Assembly: GCA_022821275.1 (NCBI GenBank)
Contig: JAJEDY010000026.1
Coordinates: forward strand, 1 to 40,062
Length of the DNA: 40,062 bases
From: Candidatus Latescibacterota bacterium
GTDB lineage: Bacteria > Latescibacterota > UBA2968
Reading direction: 5' to 3'
Under the pieces are notes generated by a model. It saw only the letters and a program-made list of their open reading frames with translations. It searched no databases and was not told the origin of the DNA. Each line of letters begins with the position of its first letter. Positions within the stretch are counted from its first letter, which is position 1. Shown one piece after another: positions 24,965-32,637 of the stretch. A program made the translations under genes and the position numbers.

Positions 24965-25930
24965 ATGTCTAAATCTGACAATGAAGGTACTGTTATCCGC
25001 CATCACCTCGGCAATTATGTCGTCCAGACCGCCGATCGCGTGGTGATGTGCGCGCTTTCGACTCGTTTGCGGAAACAGCTCGAATATCCCGAAGCCGCGC
25101 CGGGTTCGCGCCGCCGCCGCGTGCAGTCGGTCAGGCGGGTGCGGGTGATTGATCCGGTTGCGGTAGGGGATCACGTGATTTTTTCCGAGGGTGCAGATAA
25201 TAGGGGTATGATCCGCGAGGTGTGTCCTCGCAGTAATAAGGTTTCTCGGCGCGCGTCTGGCGGGTCTTATAGGGAGCAACTTTTAGCTGCGAATGTCGAT
25301 CAGGTTGTCCCCATTATTTCTGCGGGGGAGCCAGATCCGGACTGGATTTTGCTGGATCGCATGATAGGTATTGCAGAGTGGCAGCAGATATCCGTGTCAC
25401 TGTGTCTCAATAAGCTCGATCTCGCCGATGAGGCATGGGCAGATCGGGTTATGGATCCGTACAGGGCGATGGGATATCCCGTGGTTTATACCAGTATTGT
25501 TTCCGATGCGGGTAAAGAGGCGTTTTACGATCTTCTCTGTGGGAAAATTACCCTTTTTATGGGGGCTTCTGGCGTTGGAAAGTCGAGTTTGCTCAATTGG
25601 TTGCAACCGGGATTGCAATTGCGTACAGGACCTGTTAGCAAAGCGACGGGCGAGGGCATACATACGACGACCCATACGGAGTTGGTCGCTCTGGATAAGG
25701 GGGGGTTTGTCGGCGATATGCCGGGTGTTCGAGAGTTTTATCTGTACGATATAAGTCCCGAGGATATTCCCGTTCTTTTTCGAGATTTTTACCCGTTTCT
25801 CGACGGTTGTCGCTTTCGCGATTGTTCGCATGTCCACGAACCCAATTGTGCCGTGAGAACGGCTGTGGATGATGGCGAGATCGCACGTCAACGCTACGAG
25901 AGCTATTTGAGGCTGCGGGAGAGGCCTTAG
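24965..25930 (+). CDS. rsgA: ribosome small-subunit maturation GTPase RsgA
   Basis: Circularly permuted GTPase that checks late maturation of the 30S subunit. The 321-residue protein has an N-terminal OB-fold region, then GTPase motifs in permuted order: NKLD (149-152), P-loop GASGVGKSS (200-208), the HTTTHTE switch I region and DMPGVREF (251-258). A C-terminal zinc-binding site follows with Cys282, Cys287, His289 and Cys295 (GCRFRDCSHVHEPNC). All are standard for RsgA/YjeQ. It ends four bases before the stop of the convergent nucleoside hydrolase gene, with no obvious terminator between them. Confidence 0.96.
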   Translation: MSKSDNEGTVIRHHLGNYVVQTADRVVMCALSTRLRKQLEYPEAAPGSRRRRVQSVRRVRVIDPVAVGDHVIFSEGADNRGMIREVCPRSNKVSRRASGGSYREQLLAANVDQVVPIISAGEPDPDWILLDRMIGIAEWQQISVSLCLNKLDLADEAWADRVMDPYRAMGYPVVYTSIVSDAGKEAFYDLLCGKITLFMGASGVGKSSLLNWLQPGLQLRTGPVSKATGEGIHTTTHTELVALDKGGFVGDMPGVREFYLYDISPEDIPVLFRDFYPFLDGCRFRDCSHVHEPNCAVRTAVDDGEIARQRYESYLRLRERP

Positions 25931-25934
25931 ATAT

Positions 25935-26885
25935 TTAAAAAATCCGTTTCAGAAAGAGAGACAAAAACGCTTCGGTATCGACGTGCATCGCGCAGTTGAC
26001 GGGTTTGCCGAGACGATAGGGTGAGGGCAAGCCGCGGCGGTCTGTGACGACCTGGCCTATGGTGAGGTCGCCCGTTGTTTCTATGTCGATGTACAGGGTT
26101 TCTGCGCGGAGGAGTTCGGGCGCGATAGCCGCGCCTACGGCGAGTGGGTCGTGCAGGTACACGATTGGCTCGCGTCCGAGTTGTCGATAGAGGGCGATTA
26201 CGTTCTGTACGGCATCGACGACGAATTGAGATGCGACTGTTTTCAGGGGGGCGATTTTGTTTTCGATATCCGTTTCGGATAATTTTACCTGACGCGTTGC
26301 ATCTAATGGTACGATCAGAAGTGTTGCATCAGAGTGGACGACTGTGTGTGCAGCGTGGGGGTCGGCGTAGAAATTGAATTCTGCTACGGGTGTTGAGTTG
26401 CCCGTTGCTGCAATGGCGCCGCCCATTATAATGACCTGTTTGGCTTTTTGGAGTGTTCCCGGCTGGCGCTGTTCAGCCAGTGCCAGATTTGTTAGGGGTC
26501 CGACGGCTATTATTGTGATTTCTCCCGGTTGATTGGATAGGGTTTGTACGAGGAAATCGACGGCGTCGCCTTTTACATCACGAGATGGTTTTGGCAATAC
26601 GGCTTGTCCCATGCCGGTCTCGCCATGGACTTCGGTGGCGAATACGGCGTCGCGTTTTAAGGGCAGGTCCGCACCTGCAAAGACGGGTATTTCCGGGCAG
26701 TCCAATAGTTGCAATAATCCCTGTGCATTGCGCGTGCCGATGTTGAGAGGGACGTTGCCACTTACGGTGCAGATGCCTATTACGTCGAGTTCAGGAGAAC
26801 CCAATGCGAGCATGATGGCCAGCGCGTCATCTACGCCGGGGTCGGTGTCTAAAATTATGGGTTGTGTGTTCAATTGCAGTTCCAT
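25935..26885 (-). CDS. nucleoside hydrolase (inosine-uridine preferring family)
   Basis: A 316-residue cytosolic enzyme that cleaves the N-glycosidic bond of ribonucleosides for salvage. The calcium-binding signature DTDPGVDDALAI is at residues 13-24, VSGNVPLNIGTRNAQGLLQLL and EIPVFAGADLPL follow, and the active-site region EVHGETGMGQ matches the family. IIAVGPLTNLALA and the later His-Asp (YLHDPLAVG) also fit. Base preference (purine or pyrimidine) cannot be assigned. It is convergent with rsgA, and a palindromic repeat separates it from the upstream peptidase gene. Confidence 0.93.
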   Translation of the reverse strand: MELQLNTQPIILDTDPGVDDALAIMLALGSPELDVIGICTVSGNVPLNIGTRNAQGLLQLLDCPEIPVFAGADLPLKRDAVFATEVHGETGMGQAVLPKPSRDVKGDAVDFLVQTLSNQPGEITIIAVGPLTNLALAEQRQPGTLQKAKQVIIMGGAIAATGNSTPVAEFNFYADPHAAHTVVHSDATLLIVPLDATRQVKLSETDIENKIAPLKTVASQFVVDAVQNVIALYRQLGREPIVYLHDPLAVGAAIAPELLRAETLYIDIETTGDLTIGQVVTDRRGLPSPYRLGKPVNCAMHVDTEAFLSLFLKRIF

Positions 26886-26908
26886 TCGGTTAAGCTATGC
26901 ATGAAGAC

Positions 26909-26950
26909 GTCATCGCGGCATGCTTAAAGCCGCGATCCAGAAGGTTTTGC
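26909..26950 (+). repeat. palindromic dispersed repeat, copy 2
   Basis: Arms ATCGCGGC (26912-26919) and GCCGCGAT (26929-26936) with tail CCAGAAGGTTTTGC match copy 1 at 4936-4980. It lies between the stop of the M32 peptidase gene and the start of the nucleoside hydrolase gene, both on the minus strand. Confidence 0.8.
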
Positions 26951-26956
26951 CGTTGA

Positions 26957-28471
26957 CTAAATCCCATACAATGGTTCATATTTTGCCCGTAAATGCCGCA
27001 TTAAGGGTTCATGGCTGAGGGGTTTTCCAGTTACGACTTCGATGAGTTCATTTGCGCGATAGCGCTGTCCTTGTGAATAGATTTTTTCCGTTAGCCAGTT
27101 TTTCAAGGGTTCAAATACGCCTTCGGCAAATTGTGCATTCAGGTCGCCTACTTCCTGGCGCGCTTGTTCAAAGAATTGCGCGGCGTACAAATTGCCCAAA
27201 GAGTATGTTGGAAAGTACCCTATCCCGCCTCCGCTCCAGTGTATGTCTTGCAAACACCCCCGGGCATCGTCCGGGGGGGTGAGTCCCAGATATTTTTCAA
27301 ATGTTTCGTTCCAGACGCCGGGGACATCTTCGGCTTTTAACCCGCCATCGATCAGTGCTTGTTCGAGTTCAAAGCGCAGCATGATGTGTAAGTTGTACGT
27401 GGCTTCGTCGGCTTCTACGCGGATATGTGAGGGGGCGACGGCGTTGACTGCGGCGTAGAAGTCGCGTTCGGATACGTCGCTTAGTGCGTCCGGAAATGCG
27501 GTTTGTGCTTTGGGGTAGAAGTGTGCCCAAAATGCCTCACTGCGGCCGACGAAGTTTTCCCACATGCGCGATTGCGATTCGTGTATGCCCAGAGATATAG
27601 AGTCTCCCATGGGGGTTCCGTAGTGTTCGTCGTTTAAGCCCTGGTCGTAGATGCCATGGCCCGCTTCGTGCATGATGCTGAAAAAGGATTCGGAAAAGAA
27701 GTTTGTGTTATACCGCGTGGTTAAACGCGTGTCGCCCGGTCCAATGCCGCTGCAAAATGGATGGGTGGTGATGTCTAAACGCCCGTGGTCAAAGTTGAAG
27801 CCGATTTGCGCGGCTGCGATTTTTCCAAATGCTTCTTGTTGGTCTATGGGATATGTGCGCGTGAGGATATTTTCGTCGGGTTTTTTGCCGGATTCGGAGA
27901 TTGCACCCACGAGTTCGACGAGTTCGTCGCGCAAGCCAGAGAAGACGCGGGTCAGGTTTTCCGAAGTTTCGCCGGGTTCATAGTCGTCTAATAGGGTGTC
28001 GTAAGGCGTTTCGCCCGTGTTCAGCGCATTTACTTCTTGATGTTTTAAGTCGAGGATCTTTGTGAGGTGGGGTTGGAACAGGGCGTAGTCCGATTTTTCG
28101 CGGGCTTCTCGCCATGCTTGCTGCGCGATGGTGGCTACGCGGGCGAGTTCTTCGACGAGGGTGCGGGGCAGTTTGATAGCCCGATCGTAGTCCCGGCGGA
28201 GTTCTCGTACGTTGACTGCGGCTTCGGAGCGTGGGTCGGATATCAGGTCGCTGTTTTCTATTTCAGAGAGCCAGTCGCCAATTTGAGGGGTGGTTGCGCG
28301 TTCGTGTATCATGCCGGTGAGCAATGCGAGTTGCTCGGCGCGATGCCCAGCTCCGCCTTTTGGCATGTAGGTCTGTTTGTCCCAGCCCAATACACCGGCA
28401 CAGGATCCCAATAGGGAGATTTGTTTTATTTCTGTGATTAACTTTTGATACGTAGATTTGACCTCGGCCAT
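26957..28471 (-). CDS. M32 family metallocarboxypeptidase
   Basis: A 504-residue zinc carboxypeptidase of the Taq family (M32), which removes C-terminal residues from peptides in the cytosol. The zinc site is HEAGH (268-272, IMHEAGHGIYDQG), with the family motif IHESQSRMWEN (296-306) containing the third ligand Glu298. GWDKQTYMPKGGAGHRAEQLA near the N-terminus and GIGYFPTYSLGNLYAAQ near the C-terminus are diagnostic. ATG 28471 (MAEVKS) has AAGGAG upstream; the 51 residues of open frame before it are not family-like. Length is normal. Probably a single-gene unit. Confidence 0.95.
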   Translation of the reverse strand: MAEVKSTYQKLITEIKQISLLGSCAGVLGWDKQTYMPKGGAGHRAEQLALLTGMIHERATTPQIGDWLSEIENSDLISDPRSEAAVNVRELRRDYDRAIKLPRTLVEELARVATIAQQAWREAREKSDYALFQPHLTKILDLKHQEVNALNTGETPYDTLLDDYEPGETSENLTRVFSGLRDELVELVGAISESGKKPDENILTRTYPIDQQEAFGKIAAAQIGFNFDHGRLDITTHPFCSGIGPGDTRLTTRYNTNFFSESFFSIMHEAGHGIYDQGLNDEHYGTPMGDSISLGIHESQSRMWENFVGRSEAFWAHFYPKAQTAFPDALSDVSERDFYAAVNAVAPSHIRVEADEATYNLHIMLRFELEQALIDGGLKAEDVPGVWNETFEKYLGLTPPDDARGCLQDIHWSGGGIGYFPTYSLGNLYAAQFFEQARQEVGDLNAQFAEGVFEPLKNWLTEKIYSQGQRYRANELIEVVTGKPLSHEPLMRHLRAKYEPLYGI

Positions 28472-28624
28472 TTTTGCTCCTTGTGATGATGTTTCAATAC
28501 AACACACGATAAGCCAAAATCTACGTGCCTTCCATGCACCCGTCAAGCGCAAATACGGTTCTTCAGGTATCCGCTGAGTCTCTGGTCCCAAGAGCCAGAG
28601 TTTGAGCGCACACCAGAAAAGCAC

Positions 28625-28653
28625 TTGAAAGAATATGCAATTCTAATTATGCT
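28625..28653 (+). promoter_or_regulatory. candidate promoter for the MNT/HEPN operon
   Basis: TTGAAA (28625-28630), a 17-base spacer and TATGCT (28648-28653) lie 39 bases before the MNT-gene ATG. The rest of the 28472-28692 spacer holds a short CTCTGG...CCAGAG inverted repeat and nothing else recognised. Confidence 0.4.
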
Positions 28654-28692
28654 TTGTAAAAGCTATTCAGGATAAAAAAATGTGAGGACGGT

Positions 28693-29028
28693 ATGGCAGT
28701 TGCTACGGAAGATATGATTGCGAAAATGGTCAAGGCCATTGTGGATGAGGTCGATCCCGTGCAGATTATTCTTTTTGGTTCGCAAGCTAAAGGAAATGCG
28801 AAACCAGATTCAGATGTGGATTTGCTTGTCGTAGAAGAACAACCATTTGGTCCACAACGCAGCCGTTACAAAGAGATTAAACGGATAAGACGTTCGCTTT
28901 CGTCCTATCGCGTTCCCAAAGATATTCTGGTTTACAGTCAGAATGAGGTCGATACCTGGCGAAATTCCATCAATCATATTATTGCGCGAAGTTTGCGAGA
29001 GGGAAGAGTGATTTATGAGCGATATTGA
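28693..29028 (+). CDS. MNT-type minimal nucleotidyltransferase (antitoxin-like)
   Basis: A 111-residue polymerase-beta-fold nucleotidyltransferase. The GSx10DxD motif is intact: Gly29-Ser30 (FGSQAKGNAKPDSDVD) with Asp41 and Asp43, and a third acidic candidate near KDILVYS. In MNT/HEPN systems this protein modifies (AMPylates) and neutralises the HEPN ribonuclease. The 3' end overlaps the HEPN gene by 14 bases, so the two are translationally coupled. GAGG lies upstream of the ATG. Because all catalytic residues are present, it is probably active. Confidence 0.88.
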   Translation: MAVATEDMIAKMVKAIVDEVDPVQIILFGSQAKGNAKPDSDVDLLVVEEQPFGPQRSRYKEIKRIRRSLSSYRVPKDILVYSQNEVDTWRNSINHIIARSLREGRVIYERY

Positions 29029-29452
29029 TGATGCGCGCTTGATGCAGACCAAAGCAAAACAGGATCTTTCTGCATTGCGTGGAATGATGGATAAGACAAT
29101 CTTTGCAGAAGAAATATTCGGTTTTCATGCACAACAAGCTGTCGAAAAATCCCTTAAAGCCTGGTTGTCCTTGATCGGTGTTAGCTTTCCCCTTATTCAC
29201 GATCTTGAGGAACTTTTTGCATTGCTCAAAGATCAAGGACAAGCTGTTCCAGATATATTTCAGTCGCTTGTCGATCTTACTGATTTTTCCGTTCAGTTTC
29301 GGTATGATACCTATATAGATTTTGAAGACGAGTTGGATCGTGATGAAGTCATACAGAAAGTTCAAAATTTTGTAGATTATGTCGAACAGCTTCTCAATAA
29401 TGCCTCAACTGAAGCATCCTCTGAAGCATCACAATCGGAAAATGATGTATGA
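29015..29452 (+). CDS. HEPN domain protein, partner of the MNT gene
   Basis: A 145-residue helical HEPN protein. The conserved EEIFGFHAQQAVEKSLKAWLSLIG (about 32-55) and HDLEELFALL are typical of PF05168-type HEPN. The canonical ribonuclease motif Arg-x4-6-His is not obvious: the equivalent C-terminal helix reads FRYDTYIDF, with Arg-Tyr but no His. It may therefore be a non-canonical or inactive HEPN nuclease, or have another binding role. The tail after residue 128 is Ser/Glu-rich and disordered. It overlaps the MNT gene upstream, and its stop shares ATGA with the next gene. Confidence 0.85.
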   Translation: MSDIDDARLMQTKAKQDLSALRGMMDKTIFAEEIFGFHAQQAVEKSLKAWLSLIGVSFPLIHDLEELFALLKDQGQAVPDIFQSLVDLTDFSVQFRYDTYIDFEDELDRDEVIQKVQNFVDYVEQLLNNASTEASSEASQSENDV

Positions 29453-30207
29453 AAAATAATCGCGATGATATCCAGAGCCTTGTCGATGCGTTTTCGACAG
29501 AACCCGTGTGTGTGGCAGATGCGCTATCCGACGGGCGGTTTTTTCTGGATGAGAAATACGATGCCCTGTCCCGGCGTCTCGGCGATCTGTTCTGGTTGCC
29601 CGTGTCACATGCTTATGTCGTGTTCTGTTATGCGTATAGCGCGCTGTTTGGCATTCCGGATTTTACCCGTGAAGCTCTGATGCGCCAGCCAGATCGGTTT
29701 TCGCAAAAGCGTTTGGCGCTGACGATTCGCTCGACGAGTGGTTTTGTTCTCGATGGCTTTGGGTATGATCGCCGCACGGATCGGTATCGCAAGGATATTT
29801 ATTGGCCCGGTCCGGTTATTCGCAGTGTGCATGTGGAGAGTCTTAGGCACAATAAGGCGCGGATTTCCAATCCGGCGATGGCATATTTTGGATATCATCT
29901 TATCCGCGCAGCGGAATGGCTTTCTGTACATCGCAAGGATGCGGATTTTTCCAGAGAACGTCGGCGGCACTATGATTTTGTTGGTGACTTTTTCCGCACG
30001 GCTGATTATCCTTTCCCTGTGGAGCGCCGCGAGGCGAGAGAATTTTCGAGGCAGGTCGATGAGATGCTCGCCGGGGATGACTGTGCGGATTGCTGGGTCA
30101 ACATCCGTCATGCAGCAAGAGAATTGAGCGTGGGTCTCGATCTCGAAGATCTCGCGTCTTTTCTTCCCAAACGCACGGGTGTATTTTTTAGGCAAGCGGT
30201 TTTTTAA
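29449..30207 (+). CDS. unknown protein, weak resemblance to MpaB/DUF2236 oxygenases
   Basis: A 252-residue protein without signal peptide. It starts on the ATG of an ATGA overlap with the HEPN gene stop, so it is translationally coupled to the MNT/HEPN pair. The second half (PVIRSVHVESLRHN, NPAMAYFGYHLIRAAEWLSV, FSRERRRHYDFVGDFF and PVERREAREFSRQVDEML) has the pattern of MpaB/latex-clearing DUF2236 heme proteins: IRxxH, a helix, a G/S-x-x-ER-x-x-Y...VG block, then EA. Matching is partial and from memory. It could be an uncharacterised third component of the system or only a neighbour. Confidence 0.45.
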   Translation: MKNNRDDIQSLVDAFSTEPVCVADALSDGRFFLDEKYDALSRRLGDLFWLPVSHAYVVFCYAYSALFGIPDFTREALMRQPDRFSQKRLALTIRSTSGFVLDGFGYDRRTDRYRKDIYWPGPVIRSVHVESLRHNKARISNPAMAYFGYHLIRAAEWLSVHRKDADFSRERRRHYDFVGDFFRTADYPFPVERREAREFSRQVDEMLAGDDCADCWVNIRHAARELSVGLDLEDLASFLPKRTGVFFRQAVF

Positions 30208-30296
30208 TTGGTTATAATAGGAGGCATGATATGTCGAAGAGCCTCTTTAACAAGGTCGCTCACTCTTTTTTCACTCTTTTTAAAAGGAGGCGTCAC

Positions 30297-30536
30297 ATGG
30301 CCCGGGTAGAAATTGAATATTGTGCAGCTTGAGGCTATGAAACACAATCCGTCGGGATGACGGATCAAATTGTCAATGCGTTTAAGCAGGATATCGAAGC
30401 TATTACCCTGATTCCGTCCAGCGGTGGTCGCTTTGAGGTTACGGTTGATGGCGAACTGGTGTTCTCCAAACTCAAGGAGAAACGCTTTCCGGAATACGAG
30501 GAGATTCAACCGCATATTCAAAGTCGGATTTCGTGA
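30297..30536 (+). CDS. SelW/Rdx-family selenoprotein with in-frame UGA
   Basis: A 79-residue thioredoxin-fold protein of the SelW-like Rdx family that is found only if the TGA at 30330-30332 is read as selenocysteine. Residues 1-12 read MARVEIEYCAAU, giving the CxxU redox motif Cys9-Ala-Ala-Sec12 exactly where homologues have CxxC or CxxU. The frame continues with GYETQSVGMTDQIVNAF, then the family core LIPSSGGRFEVTVDGELVFSK and KRFPEYEEI. It stops normally at TGA 30534. ATG 30297 has AGGAGG with six-base spacing. An in-frame ATG at 30231, with an equally good AGGAGG, would add 22 basic/hydrophobic residues. A hairpin fitting a bacterial SECIS follows the UGA. Selenocysteine machinery genes are not in this window. 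Confidence 0.88.
30330..30365 (+). promoter_or_regulatory. bacterial SECIS element with UGA selenocysteine codon
   Basis: The UGA is at 30330-30332. A perfect 7-base stem ATCCGTC (30347-30353) / GACGGAT (30359-30365) with a 5-base loop GGGAT begins 14 bases later. The first loop base is G and lies 21 bases after the UGA, within the 16-37 base range and loop-G rule described for bacterial SECIS elements bound by SelB. This supports recoding rather than a nonsense mutation. Confidence 0.75.
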
Positions 30537-30558
30537 ATTGGGGATGCTGGAAATAAAT

Positions 30559-30584
30559 GAGCCGGGGTAAAAAAGCTCCGGCTC
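30559..30584 (+). other. hairpin before the Gfo/Idh/MocA gene
   Basis: GAGCCGG (30559-30565) pairs with CCGGCTC (30578-30584), and AAAGGAGG follows at once. There is no T tract after the stem, so it is more likely an mRNA-stability or translation element, or a weak terminator for the selenoprotein gene, than a strong terminator. Confidence 0.5.
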
Positions 30585-30597
30585 AAAGGAGGCTTTC

Positions 30598-31635
30598 ATG
30601 AGCGATCTCAATGTCGGCATTGTTGGACTCGGCTGGGTAGCTGGGGCGCATATTGATACGTTTAAGGCGGTCAATGGCGCAAATGTTACGGCGATATGTT
30701 CTCGTCGGGATCACAACGAGGATGATCTTGCAGCAGAATACGGCACGCCTTTGAAGGCGTATAAAAATTACGATGATATGATCGCCGATCCCGATATTCA
30801 TATTATCGATATTTGCACGCCACACAAATTTCACGCGGATCAGGCGGTTGCGGCTGCCGAGGCGGGCAAGCACCTGCTTATTGAAAAGCCCATTTGTCTG
30901 TCTTATGAGGACCTCAAACGGGTGCGCGATGCGATTGTCGCAGCCGGTGTGCAATCCTGTGTTTGTTTTGAATGTCGCTTTAGCGCGCACTTTTCTATGA
31001 TCCGCTCGATTATTGACGAGGGGTTGCTCGGCGAGTTGCACTATGGCGAGGTTGATTACTACCACGGGATTGGTCCCTGGTATGGTCAATTTGAATGGAA
31101 TGTGAAGAAGGATTTTGCCGGGTCGAGTTTGCTCACCGCAGGGTGTCACGCTCTGGATGCGTGTCTGTTTTTTATGGATGGCGATGTGGAGGAAGTGACC
31201 AGTCTGGCTACGAGATCGAGGTCCGATATTTTTGAGCCTTATGAATACGATACGACCACGGTTTCTCTTCTCAAATTTGCCAATGGCAATGCGGCGAAGG
31301 TCACTTCGTGTGTCGATTGCTTACAGCCCTATTATTTTCATATTCATCTCGTGGGTTCCGAAGGTAGCTTGCTGGATAATCGGATCTATTCGCACAAGTT
31401 GCACGGTATGAGCAAAGAGAGGTGGAGTACGCTCGAGACCTCGTTGATTGACTCTGGCGATGTGGCAGATCACCCCTATGAGCCGCAGTTCCAGGCGTTT
31501 GTGGATGGTATTAATGCGAATGAGCCGATGCCGCGCACGAATTTTGATATTGCTTTTGAGACCCACCGCGTCAATTTTGCCGCCGATCTTTCGGCGTCGG
31601 AGGGGCGCACGGTCAATCTTTCGGAATTTGATTGA
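30598..31635 (+). CDS. Gfo/Idh/MocA family oxidoreductase
   Basis: A 345-residue NAD(P)-dependent oxidoreductase acting on sugars, inositols or similar polyols. The N-terminal Rossmann motif is [14 protein letters not shown] (residues 6-19), the conserved Lys is in [13 protein letters not shown], and a His in [19 protein letters not shown] matches the family's catalytic region. AAAGGAGGC precedes ATG 30598. It follows the selenoprotein gene by 61 bases and ends in a strong terminator. The precise substrate is unknown; with the uronate-type enzymes elsewhere in the window it may also belong to sugar metabolism. Confidence 0.92.
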   Translation: MSDLNVGIVGLGWVAGAHIDTFKAVNGANVTAICSRRDHNEDDLAAEYGTPLKAYKNYDDMIADPDIHIIDICTPHKFHADQAVAAAEAGKHLLIEKPICLSYEDLKRVRDAIVAAGVQSCVCFECRFSAHFSMIRSIIDEGLLGELHYGEVDYYHGIGPWYGQFEWNVKKDFAGSSLLTAGCHALDACLFFMDGDVEEVTSLATRSRSDIFEPYEYDTTTVSLLKFANGNAAKVTSCVDCLQPYYFHIHLVGSEGSLLDNRIYSHKLHGMSKERWSTLETSLIDSGDVADHPYEPQFQAFVDGINANEPMPRTNFDIAFETHRVNFAADLSASEGRTVNLSEFD

Positions 31636-31656
31636 TGGGACGATGATGATCGCAGA

Positions 31657-31690
31657 AACCCACTCGCGAGGAGGGCGGGTGGGTTTTTTT
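31657..31690 (+). terminator. Rho-independent terminator
   Basis: AACCCAC (31657-31663) pairs with GTGGGTT (31679-31685) and continues into TTTTT. It closes the Gfo/Idh/MocA gene. Its last bases overlap the TAA of the convergent RNA methyltransferase gene. Confidence 0.85.
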
Positions 31691-32459
31691 ATGTGCGATT
31701 AATTTGATAGAGGAGGATGCCGCTTGCGACTGCGATGTTGAGCGATTCAACCGGGGCGGCCATGGGGATGGTGACGGTGTGATCGGATAGGGCGAGGAGG
31801 GCGGGGTCGATGCCAAAGGCTTCGTTGCCGAGGAGGAGGGCAACGGGGGTTAGAGTTTGGAGATTTTGGAAGGATATGCCGTTGGTGTGTGCTGCGATGA
31901 TCTGAATGTTGCGCTGGCGAAGCTGGTGTAACAGGGCGGGTCCGTCCTGGAGAGGGAAGACGGGGAGGCGAAAGATGGCGCCCATGGTGGCGCGTACGAC
32001 TTTGGGGTTATAGACTTCGACGGATCCGCGGGTGAGAAAGATGCCTTTGCATCCGGCGGCTTCGGCTGTTCGCATGATGACGCCCAAATTGCCGGGGTCG
32101 GAGACGCGGTCGAGGATGAGGAATGGGCCATTGGTGTTGAGGATGGCCTTGCGGTCATAGGTCGGCATCGATACCACGCCGAGTACGCCTTGCGGTGTGT
32201 CTATGTCTGACATGTGTTTGAAGGCGCGCCAGTCGGTTTGCTGAATGGGGATGCGCTGTGCGAGAGCCGTCTGATAGAGGGTCTTGAGGCGCGTGTTGCG
32301 GGCGATGCTTTCGCGGCAGAAGATGAGTTGTTCGAGTGTGTCGCTGCTTTTGAGTGCTTCTTCGCAGAGGCGAATGCCCTCTATGAGGTATTTTTGTTCT
32401 GCCCGACGCATTTTGCGGCGTTTCAGGTTCAGGATTTTTTTTGCGTTTTTGATGGCCAT
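31689..32459 (-). CDS. SpoU/TrmH-family RNA 2'-O-methyltransferase
   Basis: A 256-residue SPOUT methyltransferase using SAM to methylate ribose in rRNA or tRNA. An N-terminal substrate-binding domain (residues 1-100, EQKYLIEGIRLCEEALKSS) is followed by the SPOUT motifs: motif 1 DPGNLGVIMRTAEAAG, motif 2 LLGNEAFGI and motif 3 IPMAAPVESLNIAVASGILLYQ with the knot-forming Asn. It resembles RlmB-type or TsnR-like enzymes, but the target nucleotide cannot be assigned. It starts three bases after the ccmD stop, at the end of the ccm run. Confidence 0.92.
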   Translation of the reverse strand: MAIKNAKKILNLKRRKMRRAEQKYLIEGIRLCEEALKSSDTLEQLIFCRESIARNTRLKTLYQTALAQRIPIQQTDWRAFKHMSDIDTPQGVLGVVSMPTYDRKAILNTNGPFLILDRVSDPGNLGVIMRTAEAAGCKGIFLTRGSVEVYNPKVVRATMGAIFRLPVFPLQDGPALLHQLRQRNIQIIAAHTNGISFQNLQTLTPVALLLGNEAFGIDPALLALSDHTVTIPMAAPVESLNIAVASGILLYQINRT

Positions 32460-32462
32460 GGG

Positions 32463-32612
32463 CTATGGGGTGTTGTCTCGGGTGATGGTGGCGCGTAGTT
32501 CACGCAGTTCTTCCCAGATCGCTTTTTCGCGTTTGGACAGGCTCAAGAAGTAGAGCAGGATGGCGACCCATATGATGATGTACGCCGCGGTCATGTATTC
32601 GAGGTGTTGCAT
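32463..32612 (-). CDS. ccmD: heme exporter protein CcmD
   Basis: This 49-residue gene is short enough to be overlooked. It has a single transmembrane helix (about residues 9-26, AAYIIIWVAILLYFLSL) followed by a charged, helical cytoplasmic tail (SKREKAIWEELRELRATI), the standard layout of CcmD. CcmD stabilises the CcmABC-heme-CcmE complex. ATG 32612 is preceded by GGAGGAACTT. Its place directly after ccmC confirms the call. The stop is three bases before the RNA methyltransferase start. Confidence 0.88.
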   Translation of the reverse strand: MQHLEYMTAAYIIIWVAILLYFLSLSKREKAIWEELRELRATITRDNTP

Positions 32613-32637
32613 AAGTTCCTCCGTGAAAAAGTTATTT

